This document shows, one piece after another, positions 40,955-51,884 of a stretch of DNA of 64,000 nt. The notes under the pieces were generated by a model, which did no database searches, was not told the origin of the DNA, and worked only from the letters and a program-made list of their open reading frames with translations. Numbering within the stretch: position 1 is the first letter of the stretch; every line of letters starts with the position of its first letter. Origin of the DNA: Enterobacter sp. R4-368 (lineage in GTDB: Bacteria > Pseudomonadota > Gammaproteobacteria > Enterobacterales > Enterobacteriaceae); assembly GCF_000410515.1 (NCBI RefSeq), contig NC_021500.1:2108001-2172000 (forward strand). Direction: 5' to 3'. A program made the translations under genes and the position numbers.

Positions 40955-41647
40955 TCAGGATTTTTCCGTCAGGCGTTCGACCAGCGCGTGAAGTGCCTGC
41001 AGCCGTGTGTCGACGACCGTGTCGTCAACGTGCCACATTCCGGCAAAGGCAAGTGCGGCGGAGTGCGCACCAAGCGGTTTTGCCATCGAGACTTCACCGT
41101 CATCATGGTGCCAGACCACATGGCCGCGCTCGCGTTGCTCGGCAACATGCGGACCAAGCAGTCGCCACTGCTCTTCGCTAAAGCGCTGTTGCAGGGTTTC
41201 ATCACTTTCTGCCGCCAGTAAGGCCATGCCGATGACAGACTGCCAGGCCGGAAGCATATGAAAACCAGCCAGCGCCTGGCTGACCTGGCTACCGGGCTCG
41301 GAGTGATAGATATAGATCACCTGATCCTCCCAGAGCACGCCCATTGCCACCACGATATCTTTCGGGGCATGGCTTTCCAGTAGTGGCAGCGCCTGGGAAA
41401 ACAGTGCCGAACCACGAATAGCCTGCGCTGCCAGCGCATGGATACCGGGACCGGGCAGATAGCGGCGCTGTGCGTCCTGCATCGTCAGGCCAATAGAAGC
41501 CATAGTCATCAACAACCGGTTTACACGGGTTGTGTTAATGCCCATCAGGCGAGCCAGTTCGCGACAGCCAATGGCGCGATCGCTGGAAACCAGATACTGC
41601 AGGCAGCGAATGCCGTCGATCAGGCTTTGATTGGGTTGTGAAGACAT
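40955..41647 (-). CDS. IclR family transcriptional regulator of the adjacent oxidoreductase
   Basis: A 230-residue regulator with an N-terminal winged helix (residues ~8-65: SLIDGIRCLQYLV, CRELARLMGINTTRVNRLL) and an IclR effector domain (residues ~75-225). The start ATG 41647 (MSSQPNQSLIDGIRC) gives the standard IclR N-terminus; the open frame runs 40 codons further into the divergent gene's region and is not used. It diverges from a 752-residue FAD oxidoreductase across only 66 bases, the usual layout for a regulator of its neighbour. The effector ligand cannot be read from sequence. This gene is absent from the E. coli ruvX-yggR junction, so it belongs to an accessory island. Confidence 0.82.
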   Translation of the reverse strand: MSSQPNQSLIDGIRCLQYLVSSDRAIGCRELARLMGINTTRVNRLLMTMASIGLTMQDAQRRYLPGPGIHALAAQAIRGSALFSQALPLLESHAPKDIVVAMGVLWEDQVIYIYHSEPGSQVSQALAGFHMLPAWQSVIGMALLAAESDETLQQRFSEEQWRLLGPHVAEQRERGHVVWHHDDGEVSMAKPLGAHSAALAFAGMWHVDDTVVDTRLQALHALVERLTEKS

Positions 41648-41683
41648 TGCAGGTTCACTTTTCAGGTTGCTCGAAAAACCGAT

Positions 41684-41698
41684 TTTACCGCCAGTAAA
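41684..41698. promoter_or_regulatory. Inverted repeat in the IclR/oxidoreductase divergent promoter
   Basis: TTTAC-N5-GTAAA lies 16 bases before the oxidoreductase start and 37 bases from the IclR start. It is the only clear palindrome in the 66-base divergent gap and a candidate operator for the IclR protein. Confidence 0.4.
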
Positions 41699-41713
41699 GA
41701 AGGAAACAAGGTT

Positions 41714-43972
41714 ATGAAAATCTTTCCTCAAACCGATGCCAGAACATTTCCAACGCAGCAACTGCACGCAGACCTGTTAGTTGCGGGTGGCGGACTGGCG
41801 GGGCTTTGCGCTGCACTGGCGGCAGCGCGAGATGGCTTGCAAGTGGTGCTTGTTCAGGACAGGCCGGTGCTTGGCGGAAATGCCTCCAGCGAAGTGCGTC
41901 TGTGGGCCAACGGCGCAACCTCCCATATGGGTAATAATAACCGTTGGGCACGCGAAGGCGGCATCATGGGCGAAATCATGGAAGAGAACCTCTGGCGGAA
42001 CAAAGAGGGAAACCCGGTGATGTTCGACCTCGTGTTGCTGGATCTTGCCAAAAGCCAGCCGGGGCTGACATTGCTGCTCAATACCGCCGTCTTTGAGGTC
42101 GAAAAAACGGAAAATACCCTCACTGCGGTAAAAGCCTTCAACCCGATTAACGAGACCTTTTACAGCGTAAGCGCCGCGCAGTTCTGCGATGCTACCGGCG
42201 ACGGCGTGCTCGGTTTTCTGGCGGGCGCAGAATACCGTGAAGGCGCGGAAGAAGCGGAAGAACTGGGTGAAAAAATGGCGCCCGGTGACAATTTTGGCCA
42301 TAAGCTGGGCCACTCCATCTATTTCTACACGAAGCAAACCGCCGGGCCGGTCAACTTTGTTCCCCCCTCTTTCGCCCTGAGAGATATCACCGCAATCCCG
42401 CGCTACAAGCGCCTGACGTCAACGCTGAACGGCTGCGATTTATGGTGGCTGGAGTGGGGAGGCCGCCTCGATACCGTGCACGAAAGTGAAGAGATCAAAT
42501 GGGAACTGTGGAAGATTGTCTGGGGCGTCTGGGATCATATTAAAAACTCTGGCGAATTCCCTGAAGCTGCCAGTATGACTATCGAATGGGTCGGCGCGAT
42601 CCCCGGCAAACGCGAAAGCCGCCGTTTCCTTGGCGATCATTTGCTGTGCCAGCAGGACATTATTGAGCAACGCGATCACTATGACGCCGTGGGTTATGGC
42701 GGTTGGTCGATAGATTTGCACCCGGCTGATGGCGTGTACAGCACCCACGACGGCTGTCGGCAGTTTCACAGCAAAGGAACCTACACCATTCCGTTTCGCA
42801 GCCTCTACAGCCGCTCGCTCGATAACTTATTGCTTACCGGGCGGCTCATCTCCGCCTCACATGTCGCCTTCGGCAGCGCCCGCGTAATGTGTACCTGCGG
42901 TCTGCTGGGCGAAGTGGTCGGACGCGCCGCTGCGCAGTGTAAGGCACTTAACCTGCTGCCGCGTGAACTGGCGCAGCGGGAGCATATCAGCGCTTTGCAG
43001 CAACATTTACAGGCCACTGGCTGTTATATCCCACGCCAGTGGCTGAACGACCCGGCGCAAGGTGCCACCGTCAGCGCCAGCAGCGAATACCAACTGAGCG
43101 AGCAGGAACCCAACGGCAACTGGCAGTCGCTTTCGGAGCGCATGGCGATACTGTTACCCGTACGCGCAGGCGCGCAACTGCCCGAAATGACGCTGCGTTT
43201 ACGGGCATCAACACCGCAGCCACTGGCGGTTTCGCTGATTGGCAGTGCACGCACCGGGAACTTCACCCCGGACTATCAATACGATGAAAACGTGCTTCAG
43301 GTCTCCGGCGAAGCAGAGCACACCCTGGCCTTCCAGTGGCAAAGCGATCGCGATCAGTACGTATTTGTCGCTTTCGAAGCGCAGGAAAATATCGAAATTG
43401 CGCTCACGAATACCCACCTGCCAGGCCTTATGACGGTCTTTAACAGCCTTAACGCCCGTGTGGCAAAACACACCCGGCAGGTCGCAGATGGCGATTATGG
43501 CGTCGACGAGTTCGATTTCTGGCTGCCACGCCGCCATCCGCAGCAGATCTTCCCCGCCCTGCGTTTCAGCCAGCCACTGAATGGCTGGTGTGCGCAGAAT
43601 GTATTAAATGGCCGCTTGCGTCCGGAGCAGCAAATCAACGCATGGACACCGGCCGCAGATGATGTCGCCCCGGAGATCATCTGGCGCTGGGCGGAGCCGC
43701 AAACGCTGCGGCATCTGACGCTGGTGCAGGACAACGACTTCGATAACGCGATGGAGTCGGTCCAGATGGGCCACCACTATGCTGTAACGCCGCATTGCAT
43801 CACCCACTACCGTTTGTGGGCCGATGAACAGCTCCTGGCCGAGGTAGATAATAACCACCACTCGGTGTGCCAGCACAGGCTCGAAGTGCCGCTAGCGGTG
43901 CGCAGCGTCAGGCTGGAGATCCTGAAAACGGCGGGCGCGCTGCCTGCGGTTTACTCGCTAAACATCCGCTAA
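41714..43972 (+). CDS. FAD-dependent oxidoreductase (FAD_oxidored-like) with a C-terminal beta-rich extension
   Basis: A 752-residue protein. Residues ~20-460 look like an FAD_oxidored-type flavoprotein: LLVAGGGLAGLCAALAAARDG (GxGxxG at 25-30), GGNASSEVRLW at 54-64, the FAD segment DATGDGVLGFLAGAEYREG, and LLLTGRLISASHVAFGSARVM with CTCGLLGEVVGRAAAQC near residue 395. Residues ~470-752 are beta-rich with no catalytic motif I recognise, perhaps a carbohydrate-binding-like module. No signal peptide is seen, so it is probably cytoplasmic. The substrate is unknown; the family often sits in carbohydrate-use loci, which is only a hint. Its stop overlaps the convergent yggR stop by four bases (CTAA). 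An IclR gene divergent from it is the likely regulator. Confidence 0.75.
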   Translation: MKIFPQTDARTFPTQQLHADLLVAGGGLAGLCAALAAARDGLQVVLVQDRPVLGGNASSEVRLWANGATSHMGNNNRWAREGGIMGEIMEENLWRNKEGNPVMFDLVLLDLAKSQPGLTLLLNTAVFEVEKTENTLTAVKAFNPINETFYSVSAAQFCDATGDGVLGFLAGAEYREGAEEAEELGEKMAPGDNFGHKLGHSIYFYTKQTAGPVNFVPPSFALRDITAIPRYKRLTSTLNGCDLWWLEWGGRLDTVHESEEIKWELWKIVWGVWDHIKNSGEFPEAASMTIEWVGAIPGKRESRRFLGDHLLCQQDIIEQRDHYDAVGYGGWSIDLHPADGVYSTHDGCRQFHSKGTYTIPFRSLYSRSLDNLLLTGRLISASHVAFGSARVMCTCGLLGEVVGRAAAQCKALNLLPRELAQREHISALQQHLQATGCYIPRQWLNDPAQGATVSASSEYQLSEQEPNGNWQSLSERMAILLPVRAGAQLPEMTLRLRASTPQPLAVSLIGSARTGNFTPDYQYDENVLQVSGEAEHTLAFQWQSDRDQYVFVAFEAQENIEIALTNTHLPGLMTVFNSLNARVAKHTRQVADGDYGVDEFDFWLPRRHPQQIFPALRFSQPLNGWCAQNVLNGRLRPEQQINAWTPAADDVAPEIIWRWAEPQTLRHLTLVQDNDFDNAMESVQMGHHYAVTPHCITHYRLWADEQLLAEVDNNHHSVCQHRLEVPLAVRSVRLEILKTAGALPAVYSLNIR

Positions 43973-44949
43973 AGCCAGCCTTGCAACACTCGCTGTTGGT
44001 GGCTTTGTGCAAAGGTTTGCATCCCCGCCTGTTGCCCGGTTTGCATTACGCCGGGCAACTGGTGGGTTTTGCCTTCGCGGATCAAGCTCGCCACCGCCGG
44101 AGAGTTGATCAGCAACTCGAATAATGCCACTCGCCCTCCCCGCTTGTCCGCCTCAAGTTTTTGCGCCAGCACCGCCTGCAGGTTTCCCGCCAGTTGGCTG
44201 CGCACAGGATCTTTTTCTTGCGCCGGAAAGGTATCGACCAACCTCTCTACCGCTTGTGCCGCACCGCGCGTATGCAGCGTCGCCAGCACCAGATGCCCGG
44301 TTTCTGCGGCGGTCAGGGCCAGACGGATGGTCTCGCTGTCGCGCAACTCACCGAGCAGGATCACATCCGGATCCTCACGCAGCGCCGCGCGCAGGCCGTC
44401 GGCAAATGACATGCAATGTAGACCCACTTCCCGCTGCTGAATCAGGCAGCAGTTGCTGGTGTGAACAAACTCGATCGGATCTTCCAGCGTCAGAATATGC
44501 GCATCGTTATGCTGATTCAGATAATCCACCATGGCTGCCAGAGTGGTGGATTTGCCGCTGCCGGTCGCGCCCGTCACCAGAATCAGGCCGTTTTCCCGCC
44601 CAAGTAACTCGCTCAACGGCGCAGGGGCGTCCAGCTCGCTGAGCAGTGGGCAGCTTTGCGGCAGCAAGCGTAACGCCAGCGAAACACCACCGTGACGCGT
44701 AAAGGCTCCTGCCCGCAGCCGGTGCCCCGCGGCTGTCGTCAGGGCAAAATCGACCTGCCCCCGCTCTCGCCACAGACGCTGCTGAGCCGTATTGAGGTGC
44801 AAATCAATCAGCCCGGCGAGATCCGCTATTTCAAACGGCGCAGGTTCCAGACGGCCTTGCTGCCGCCAGCGCGGCACAGAGCCACTGCACAGGTGTAGAT
44901 CCGAGACATTATGCTTTACACTAAGCGCCACTATTTCTTCTATATCCAT
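43969..44949 (-). CDS. yggR: YggR, PilT-like twitching ATPase
   Basis: This is a 326-residue secretion-type ATPase similar to PilT. The Walker A motif is GATGSGKSTT, the Asp box and Walker B follow (LEDPIEF, ILLGELRD), and the His box is in LATLHTRGAAQAVERL. It lacks the full type IV pilus operon around it, as in E. coli, and whether it powers retraction of any pilus is unknown. The N-terminal domain (VSDLHLCSGSVPRWRQQG) is the usual PilT one. It diverges from yggS across 17 bases and converges on the accessory oxidoreductase. Confidence 0.93.
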   Translation of the reverse strand: MDIEEIVALSVKHNVSDLHLCSGSVPRWRQQGRLEPAPFEIADLAGLIDLHLNTAQQRLWRERGQVDFALTTAAGHRLRAGAFTRHGGVSLALRLLPQSCPLLSELDAPAPLSELLGRENGLILVTGATGSGKSTTLAAMVDYLNQHNDAHILTLEDPIEFVHTSNCCLIQQREVGLHCMSFADGLRAALREDPDVILLGELRDSETIRLALTAAETGHLVLATLHTRGAAQAVERLVDTFPAQEKDPVRSQLAGNLQAVLAQKLEADKRGGRVALFELLINSPAVASLIREGKTHQLPGVMQTGQQAGMQTFAQSHQQRVLQGWL

Positions 44950-44966
44950 ATAGCCATCCTGGAATC

Positions 44967-45671
44967 ATGAACGATATTGCGCATAACCTGGCACAGGTCC
45001 GGGACAAAATCTCAGCCGCCGCAGCGCGCTGCGGCCGTGCTTCAGAAGAAGTGACGTTGCTTGCAGTGAGCAAAACCAAACCTGCGAGCGCTGTCGCAGA
45101 AGCGATCGACGCCGGGCAACGTGCTTTTGGCGAAAACTATGTTCAGGAAGGGGTGGATAAAATTAACCACTTCAGGCAACTGGGCGTTCAGGGTCTGCAA
45201 TGGCACTTTATTGGCCCGCTACAGTCCAACAAAAGCCGTCTGGTGGCGGAGAACTTCGACTGGTGCCACACGGTAGACAGGTTGCGTATTGCCAGTCGTT
45301 TAAGCGAGCAGCGCCCGGCAACGTTAGCGCCGCTGAATGTGCTTATCCAAATCAACATCAGTGATGAGCAGAGCAAATCCGGTATCGCGCTCAGCGAGCT
45401 GGATGCGCTGGCCGCTCAGGTAGCCGAGCTACCCGGCGTTTGCCTGCGCGGGTTGATGGCAATACCTGCGCCGGAAACAGATTACGAACGCCAGTTTGCC
45501 GTGGCACGGCAAATGGCTGTAGCATTTGAAGCGTTGAAAACACGCTATCCGACGGTGGATACCCTGTCGTTGGGCATGTCCGACGATATGACCGCCGCCA
45601 TTGCGGCGGGAAGCACGATGGTGCGCATTGGTACGGCCATTTTTGGTGCGCGCGATTACACGAAAAATTAA
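44967..45671 (+). CDS. yggS: YggS, PLP homeostasis protein
   Basis: YggS (PLPHP/YBL036C family) binds pyridoxal-5'-phosphate and keeps B6 and amino-acid pools balanced; no catalytic reaction is established. It is 234 residues. The PLP Lys36 is in LLAVSKTKPAS, the barrel motif HFIGPLQSNKS follows, and SLGMSDDMTAAIAAGSTMVRIGTAIFG is the phosphate-binding end. It starts the run yggS-yggT-yggU-rdgB-hemW in one direction, which is conserved widely. Confidence 0.97.
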   Translation: MNDIAHNLAQVRDKISAAAARCGRASEEVTLLAVSKTKPASAVAEAIDAGQRAFGENYVQEGVDKINHFRQLGVQGLQWHFIGPLQSNKSRLVAENFDWCHTVDRLRIASRLSEQRPATLAPLNVLIQINISDEQSKSGIALSELDALAAQVAELPGVCLRGLMAIPAPETDYERQFAVARQMAVAFEALKTRYPTVDTLSLGMSDDMTAAIAAGSTMVRIGTAIFGARDYTKN

Positions 45672-45689
45672 GGAAAACTGAGGAACGCC

Positions 45690-46256
45690 ATGAAGACGTT
45701 GACTTTCCTGCTCTCGACAGTGATTGAACTCTACACAATGGTTCTGCTGTTACGTGTTTGGATGCAGTGGGCACGCTGCGATTTTTACAACCCGTTTTCG
45801 CAGTTCGTGGTCAAGGCCACGCAGCCGATTGTCGGGCCGCTGCGCCGCGTGCTGCCCGCGATGGGGCCGCTGGATAGCGCCTCGCTGCTGATTGCTTTTG
45901 TTCTGTCGTTTATTAAAGCGATACTGATCTTTATGGTCATCACCTTCCAGCCGATTATCTGGGCCTCCGCCCTGCTGATTTTACTCAAAACCATCGGCTT
46001 GATGATTTTCTGGGTGCTGCTGGTTATGGCCATCATGAGTTGGGTCAGTCAGGGACGCAGCCCGGTGGAGTATGTGCTCATGCAGTTGACCGAGCCGCTG
46101 CTGCGCCCAATCCGCAGTTTGCTGCCGGCCATGGGCGGCATCGATTTTTCACCGATGATTCTGGTGCTGCTGCTGTATGTTCTGAATATGGGGATTGCGG
46201 AATTGCTGCAATCTACCGGCGATATTCTGCTGCCGGGGCTGTGGATGGCACTATGA
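45690..46256 (+). CDS. yggT: YggT family integral membrane protein
   Basis: A 188-residue inner-membrane protein of the YggT family, with two repeats of about 90 residues, each with two hydrophobic helices and a conserved loop ([26 protein letters not shown], then [23 protein letters not shown]). Family members are linked to cation tolerance in some bacteria, but function here is not established. It lies 18 bases after yggS and overlaps yggU by four bases (ATGA), so the operon is translationally coupled. Confidence 0.93.
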   Translation: MKTLTFLLSTVIELYTMVLLLRVWMQWARCDFYNPFSQFVVKATQPIVGPLRRVLPAMGPLDSASLLIAFVLSFIKAILIFMVITFQPIIWASALLILLKTIGLMIFWVLLVMAIMSWVSQGRSPVEYVLMQLTEPLLRPIRSLLPAMGGIDFSPMILVLLLYVLNMGIAELLQSTGDILLPGLWMAL

Positions 46257-46543
46257 GTGCCGTTGTTACCTGTGAAGACGGGCTGGTGTTGCAGCTGTAT
46301 ATTCAGCCTAAAGCCAGCCGTGACGCCATTATCGGGCTGCATGGCGACGAGTTAAAAGTCGCCATCACCGCCCCGCCAGTGGACGGCCAGGCTAATGCGC
46401 ACCTGGTAAAATTCCTCGCTAAGCAGTTCCGCGTGGCGAAAAACCAGGTCGTGATTGAAAAAGGCGAACTGGGCCGCCACAAACAGATTAAAATCTCACA
46501 TCCGCAACAGATCCCGACGGAAGTCGCGGCGCTGATACATTAG
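46253..46543 (+). CDS. yggU: YggU, UPF0235/DUF167 protein
   Basis: A 96-residue small soluble protein of the YggU/DUF167 family. The family signature [40 protein letters not shown] is complete, with the VDGQAN core at about residue 43. The start codon overlaps the yggT stop. Function unknown. Nine bases later rdgB begins. Confidence 0.94.
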   Translation: MSAVVTCEDGLVLQLYIQPKASRDAIIGLHGDELKVAITAPPVDGQANAHLVKFLAKQFRVAKNQVVIEKGELGRHKQIKISHPQQIPTEVAALIH

Positions 46544-46551
46544 GATCCGCT

Positions 46552-47145
46552 ATGCAAAAAGTTGTCCTCGCTACCGGTAATGCCGGTAAGGTGCGCGAGC
46601 TGGCCTCGCTGCTGAATGATTTTGGCTTTGATGTTGTCGCACAAACTGAGTTGGGCGTGGAGTCCGCCGAAGAGACCGGCCTGACGTTTATTGAAAACGC
46701 GATCCTCAAAGCGCGCCACGCAGCGCAAGTTACTGGCCTGCCTGCGATTGCCGACGATTCAGGCCTTGCTGTCGATGCCCTCGGCGGTGCGCCGGGCATT
46801 TATTCCGCCCGTTATTCCGGCGTTGATGCCAGCGACCAGCAGAACCTGGAAAAACTGCTCGACGCGCTAAAAGATGTGCCGGACGCTGAGCGCAAAGCAC
46901 AATTCCATTGCGTACTGGTCTATATGCGTCATGCGGATGACCCGACCCCGCTGGTATGCCACGGCCGCTGGCCTGGCGTGATTACGCGGCAGCCTGCCGG
47001 TAACGGCGGCTTTGGCTACGATCCGATTTTCTTTGTCCCTGCTGAGGGCAAAACCGCAGCGGAGCTCACCCGCGAAGAAAAAAGCGCGATCTCCCACCGT
47101 GGACAAGCGTTGAAACTGTTACTGGAAGCACTGCGTAATGGCTGA
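46552..47145 (+). CDS. rdgB: RdgB, dITP/XTP pyrophosphatase
   Basis: RdgB hydrolyses non-canonical purine nucleotides (dITP, dHAPTP, XTP) and so keeps deaminated bases out of DNA. It is 197 residues. The HAM1 family opens with [40 protein letters not shown] is the active-site loop with Asp residues, and [12 protein letters not shown] the second conserved motif. It begins with the SD-like AGGATCC region nine bases past yggU and overlaps hemW by eight bases. Confidence 0.97.
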   Translation: MQKVVLATGNAGKVRELASLLNDFGFDVVAQTELGVESAEETGLTFIENAILKARHAAQVTGLPAIADDSGLAVDALGGAPGIYSARYSGVDASDQQNLEKLLDALKDVPDAERKAQFHCVLVYMRHADDPTPLVCHGRWPGVITRQPAGNGGFGYDPIFFVPAEGKTAAELTREEKSAISHRGQALKLLLEALRNG

Positions 47146-48274
47146 TTTGCCGCCTCTGAGCCTTTATATACATATTCCGTGGTGCGTGCAGAAATGCCCG
47201 TACTGCGATTTCAATTCCCACGCATTAAAGGGCGAAGTACCGCACGACGACTACGTTCAGCATTTGCTTAGCGATCTCGATGCCGATGTCGCCTACGCGC
47301 AGGGACGTGAAATAAAGACCATTTTTATTGGTGGCGGTACGCCGAGCCTGCTCTCTGGCCCGGCAATGCAAGCATTACTGGACGGTGTACGTGCGCGTTT
47401 GCCGCTCGCACTGGATGCAGAAATAACCATGGAAGCCAACCCCGGAACCGTGGAAGCCGACCGCTTTGTCGACTACCAGCGTGCCGGCGTGAACCGCATT
47501 TCCATTGGCGTACAAAGTTTTAGCGAAACGAAGTTGCAGCGCCTGGGGCGTATTCACGGCCCGCAGGAAGCCAAACGCGCCGCACACCTGGCGAGCGGGC
47601 TGGGGCTACGCAGCTTTAACCTTGATTTAATGCACGGCCTGCCGGATCAGTCGCTGGAAGAAGCGCTGGACGACTTGCGCCAGGCGATTGCGCTCAACCC
47701 GCCGCATCTGTCGTGGTATCAGCTCACCATTGAACCTAATACGCTGTTTGGATCACGCCCTCCGGTGCTGCCAGACGACGATGCGCTCTGGGACATTTTC
47801 GAACAGGGCCACCAGATCCTGACCGCCGCCGGGTATCAACAATATGAAACCTCGGCTTACGCGAAACCTGGCTACCAGTGTCAGCACAATCTCAACTACT
47901 GGCGTTTTGGCGACTATCTGGGGATTGGTTGCGGTGCGCACGGTAAAGTGACGTTGCCGGATGGGCGTATCCTGCGCACGGCAAAAACCCGTCATCCACG
48001 CGGTTATATGCAGGGCAATTACCTGGATAAGCAGCACGATGTGGAGACGCAAGATAAACCGTTTGAATTCTTTATGAACCGTTTCCGCCTGCTGGAACCC
48101 GCACCGCGTGCAGATTTTTCACGCTATACCGGCCTGGATGAGCGCGTTATTCGCCCGCAAATTGAGGAAGCACTGAAGCTGAATTATTTGACGGAAAGTG
48201 AAGAGAGCTGGCAGATAACAGAACACGGTAAATTATTTCTTAATTCCCTGCTGGAACTATTTCTTGCCGAATAA
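47138..48274 (+). CDS. hemW: HemW, heme chaperone (radical SAM family)
   Basis: HemW is a radical-SAM-family protein that binds heme and inserts it into respiratory proteins; it was long annotated as an oxygen-independent coproporphyrinogen oxidase. It is 378 residues. The Fe-S motif CxxxCxxC is at Cys16, Cys20 and Cys23 ([11 protein letters not shown]). The extra Cys of HemN is not in this motif, consistent with Hem[11 protein letters not shown] and EANPGTV are the SAM-binding region. It overlaps rdgB by eight bases and ends the operon. Confidence 0.95.
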   Translation: MADLPPLSLYIHIPWCVQKCPYCDFNSHALKGEVPHDDYVQHLLSDLDADVAYAQGREIKTIFIGGGTPSLLSGPAMQALLDGVRARLPLALDAEITMEANPGTVEADRFVDYQRAGVNRISIGVQSFSETKLQRLGRIHGPQEAKRAAHLASGLGLRSFNLDLMHGLPDQSLEEALDDLRQAIALNPPHLSWYQLTIEPNTLFGSRPPVLPDDDALWDIFEQGHQILTAAGYQQYETSAYAKPGYQCQHNLNYWRFGDYLGIGCGAHGKVTLPDGRILRTAKTRHPRGYMQGNYLDKQHDVETQDKPFEFFMNRFRLLEPAPRADFSRYTGLDERVIRPQIEEALKLNYLTESEESWQITEHGKLFLNSLLELFLAE

Positions 48275-48282
48275 TTCCGGTA

Positions 48283-48310
48283 CTGGCTGTTCGGTTATTT
48301 GAACAGCCAG
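48283..48310 (+). terminator. Hairpin after hemW
   Basis: CTGGCTGTTC pairs with GAACAGCCAG over a GGTTATTT loop, 9 bases past the stop. The downstream T-run is weak (CCAGATAATT). Confidence 0.6.
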
Positions 48311-48420
48311 CCAGATAATTATCGGGCAATTCCAAAGAATACCCTGTCACCACAGAACATAATCCCGCTGCTCAACGCCGTCAGGATGAAGGCACCGCGA
48401 GAAAGAGTGGCGCGGAAGGT

Positions 48421-48452
48421 AAAAAAACACAGCCTTCGTACAAAGAAGGCTG
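48421..48452 (-). terminator. Intrinsic terminator of yggN
   Basis: On the minus strand CAGCCTTC/GAAGGCTG with a seven-base loop is followed by a run of seven T, 11 bases past the yggN stop. Confidence 0.9.
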
Positions 48453-48462
48453 CTGATTGCGG

Positions 48463-49182
48463 TTACTTAAGTCCTGAGGTTAACGCCTTCCGGCTCTCTT
48501 CCAGCGTCACTACACGCTTACAAACATCTTTCCCGAACTGCTGGAAATCCGCTTCCTGGTTTTTCCACTCGTTCTGGATAGCGGTCTGTAAACCGCCGAG
48601 GCTGCCTAAGACGTTTTGTAATGGGTTACCGCCGCTTTTCAGCACCGCTTTCGCGCCCATTTCATTAATGCTGTCCTGCAGAATGCCGCCCATCGCCTGG
48701 TTCACCAGTTGCTGGCCGTCCGCACGCACTTGCTCAATCGCTTTATAGTGGAAGGTCAGGCCATCGCTACGATGCTCAATAATGCGATTCATCTGCTCTT
48801 TTAATTGCGCATCTAGCTTGGTCAGGCGATTACGCATGCTGCTGCTTTCACCGACCTCTTTGACGATGATTTTATCCAGCGCAATGCGGTTTTTCTCCAC
48901 GCGGCTACGCGCACCATTGTCAATCCACGGCAGCGCGCTGCGCAGTTCTGCCTGGTAATCTTTTGCCTGCTCGCGCTGAGCGGCGCTAAGGGTCGGTTGT
49001 TTGCCGTTGAACATCACGTTGCCATCCGGTGTGATAACCAGATTGCCGTTCTCGCCTTTCACCTGCACGGTTTGCGGATTGATGATCACATCGTCACGCG
49101 GCGTGACGCTACATTGATAGTCGGCCTGAGCCGCGAATGCTGTAAGCGTTAGAGCCGCCGCCAGTAGCGTTTTGCGCATCAT
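48463..49182 (-). CDS. yggN: YggN, exported DUF2884 protein
   Basis: A 239-residue exported protein that matches E. coli YggN in length and most of its sequence. A signal peptide is clear (MMRKTLLAAALTLTAFAAQA, cleavage after QA at residue 20), and the mature protein is mostly helical with a DYQCSVTPRDDV start. Function unknown. The pair of ATG codons at 49182 and 49179 both fit the AGGAG upstream; I used the first, as in E. coli. yggM and ansB, which lie between hemW and yggN in E. coli, are missing. Downstream is a good terminator; upstream, yggL has its own terminator. Confidence 0.9.
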   Translation of the reverse strand: MMRKTLLAAALTLTAFAAQADYQCSVTPRDDVIINPQTVQVKGENGNLVITPDGNVMFNGKQPTLSAAQREQAKDYQAELRSALPWIDNGARSRVEKNRIALDKIIVKEVGESSSMRNRLTKLDAQLKEQMNRIIEHRSDGLTFHYKAIEQVRADGQQLVNQAMGGILQDSINEMGAKAVLKSGGNPLQNVLGSLGGLQTAIQNEWKNQEADFQQFGKDVCKRVVTLEESRKALTSGLK

Positions 49183-49206
49183 AAAAACTCCTGTAGAGAC
49201 AAAACG

Positions 49207-49224
49207 GGCCAGCAAATGCTGGCC
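49207..49224 (-). terminator. Terminator of trmB-yggL
   Basis: GGCCAGC-AAAT-GCTGGCC is followed on the minus strand by CGTTTTGTCTC, 13 bases past the yggL stop. Confidence 0.8.
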
Positions 49225-49237
49225 CCTTATGTTTTAG

Positions 49238-49564
49238 TTAGTCCCACCAAACGTCGAAAAGTTCGCTCACGCGCACCTCGGTCAACTGGTGTTCTTCAAG
49301 CCATTTACGCACGATGGCCTGATGCTCTTCAGTACATTTGCCAATCTCTTGCAGGCAAATCAGACCATCCCACGCCAGATAACCGCTACCGTCAAACGCC
49401 AGCTTGTTCGGCTCAATCACTTCCTGAATAAAGTCATCAACCGTTTTATCAATCTGCTCTTCGCTGGTGCCTTCCGGGAAGCGCCATGCAACAGAAAAAC
49501 CCAGTTCCTGAAATTCATCGATATGCATTTTTTTACGCAAACGACGGCTGCGGTTCGTTGCCAT
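49238..49564 (-). CDS. yggL: YggL, 50S ribosome-associated DUF469 protein
   Basis: A 108-residue acidic protein, the E. coli length. The family N-terminus ATNRSRRLRKKMHIDEFQELGF is basic, followed by an acidic C-terminal half with SELFDVWWD at the end. E. coli YggL has been described as associated with the 50S subunit and ribosome assembly; the detailed role is unclear. ATG 49564 shares a base with the trmB stop, so the two genes are coupled. The frame continues upstream within trmB and is not used. Confidence 0.92.
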   Translation of the reverse strand: MATNRSRRLRKKMHIDEFQELGFSVAWRFPEGTSEEQIDKTVDDFIQEVIEPNKLAFDGSGYLAWDGLICLQEIGKCTEEHQAIVRKWLEEHQLTEVRVSELFDVWWD

Positions 49565-50283
49565 TATTTCACCCTCTCGAACATTAAGTCCCATACGCCG
49601 TGACCAAGACGATGGCCACGCTGTTCAAATTTGGTTACCGGGCGCGACTCTGGACGCGGCACAAAGTCGTTTGTCGCCGACAGGTTTTTGTAACCGTCGA
49701 TGGAAGTCATCACTTCCAGCATATGCTGCGCGTAGGCTTCCCAGTCTGTCGCCATATGAAACACGCCGCCCAGCTTGAGCTTGCTTTTCACCAGTTCAGC
49801 AAAGGGTACCTGAACGATGCGGCGTTTATTATGACGCGCTTTGTGCCACGGGTCAGGGAAAAAGAGCTGCACCATATTCAAAGAATTGTCAGGGATCATC
49901 TTGTGCAACACTTCTACAGCGTCGTGGCACATTACGCGCAGGTTTTCCACGCCCTCTTCATGTGCGGAGGAGAGGCAAGCGCCAACGCCCGGTGAATGTA
50001 CTTCAATGCCGAGGAAATCCTGCTCCGGTCGCGTTTTTGCCATTTCAACCAGCGACGCGCCCATACCAAAACCGATCTCCAGCGTGACAGGAGCTGTGCG
50101 GCCAAACAGCGTGGCGAAATCCAGCGGCTGCTCAGTGAACTCAACGCCCATCACCGGCCAGTAATTATCCAGCGCGTGTTGCTGCCCTTTCGTCAGGCGG
50201 CCCTGGCGACGGACAAAGCTGCGAATGCGGCGCAACGGGCGGCCGTTTTCATCAAATTCCGGTGAAATGACGTCGTTATTCAT
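49564..50283 (-). CDS. trmB: tRNA (guanine-N7)-methyltransferase TrmB
   Basis: TrmB puts m7G at position 46 of tRNA, using SAM. It is 239 residues. The SAM motif [15 protein letters not shown] is at about residue 70; the catalytic motif [14 protein letters not shown] follows, and the C-terminal [15 protein letters not shown] is the tRNA-binding end. It starts the trmB-yggL unit and diverges from mutY across 142 bases, as in E. coli. Confidence 0.97.
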   Translation of the reverse strand: MNNDVISPEFDENGRPLRRIRSFVRRQGRLTKGQQHALDNYWPVMGVEFTEQPLDFATLFGRTAPVTLEIGFGMGASLVEMAKTRPEQDFLGIEVHSPGVGACLSSAHEEGVENLRVMCHDAVEVLHKMIPDNSLNMVQLFFPDPWHKARHNKRRIVQVPFAELVKSKLKLGGVFHMATDWEAYAQHMLEVMTSIDGYKNLSATNDFVPRPESRPVTKFEQRGHRLGHGVWDLMFERVK

Positions 50284-50425
50284 AAAGTGATCTGCTTGTG
50301 AGAGTGTTCAGGAAACGGGCATTATCCAAAGTTCATCGCCCGATGCAAGCACCGGAAAGTTCCGGTTTACAGCTCAGCGCCTCTGTGCTGCAATCTTCGC
50401 CCCTGATTACGTGATTCTGGTGACC

Positions 50426-51776
<1,351 letters not shown>

Positions 51777-51884
51777 GCCGCTGTTCACGCGCAATCACTG
51801 GTAATGCTGCGAAAGCATGGGAAGGCATTGCCAGTGCGCAGAGACACCGGCGCTAACACACCAACACGATTGCATCCCGGAATG

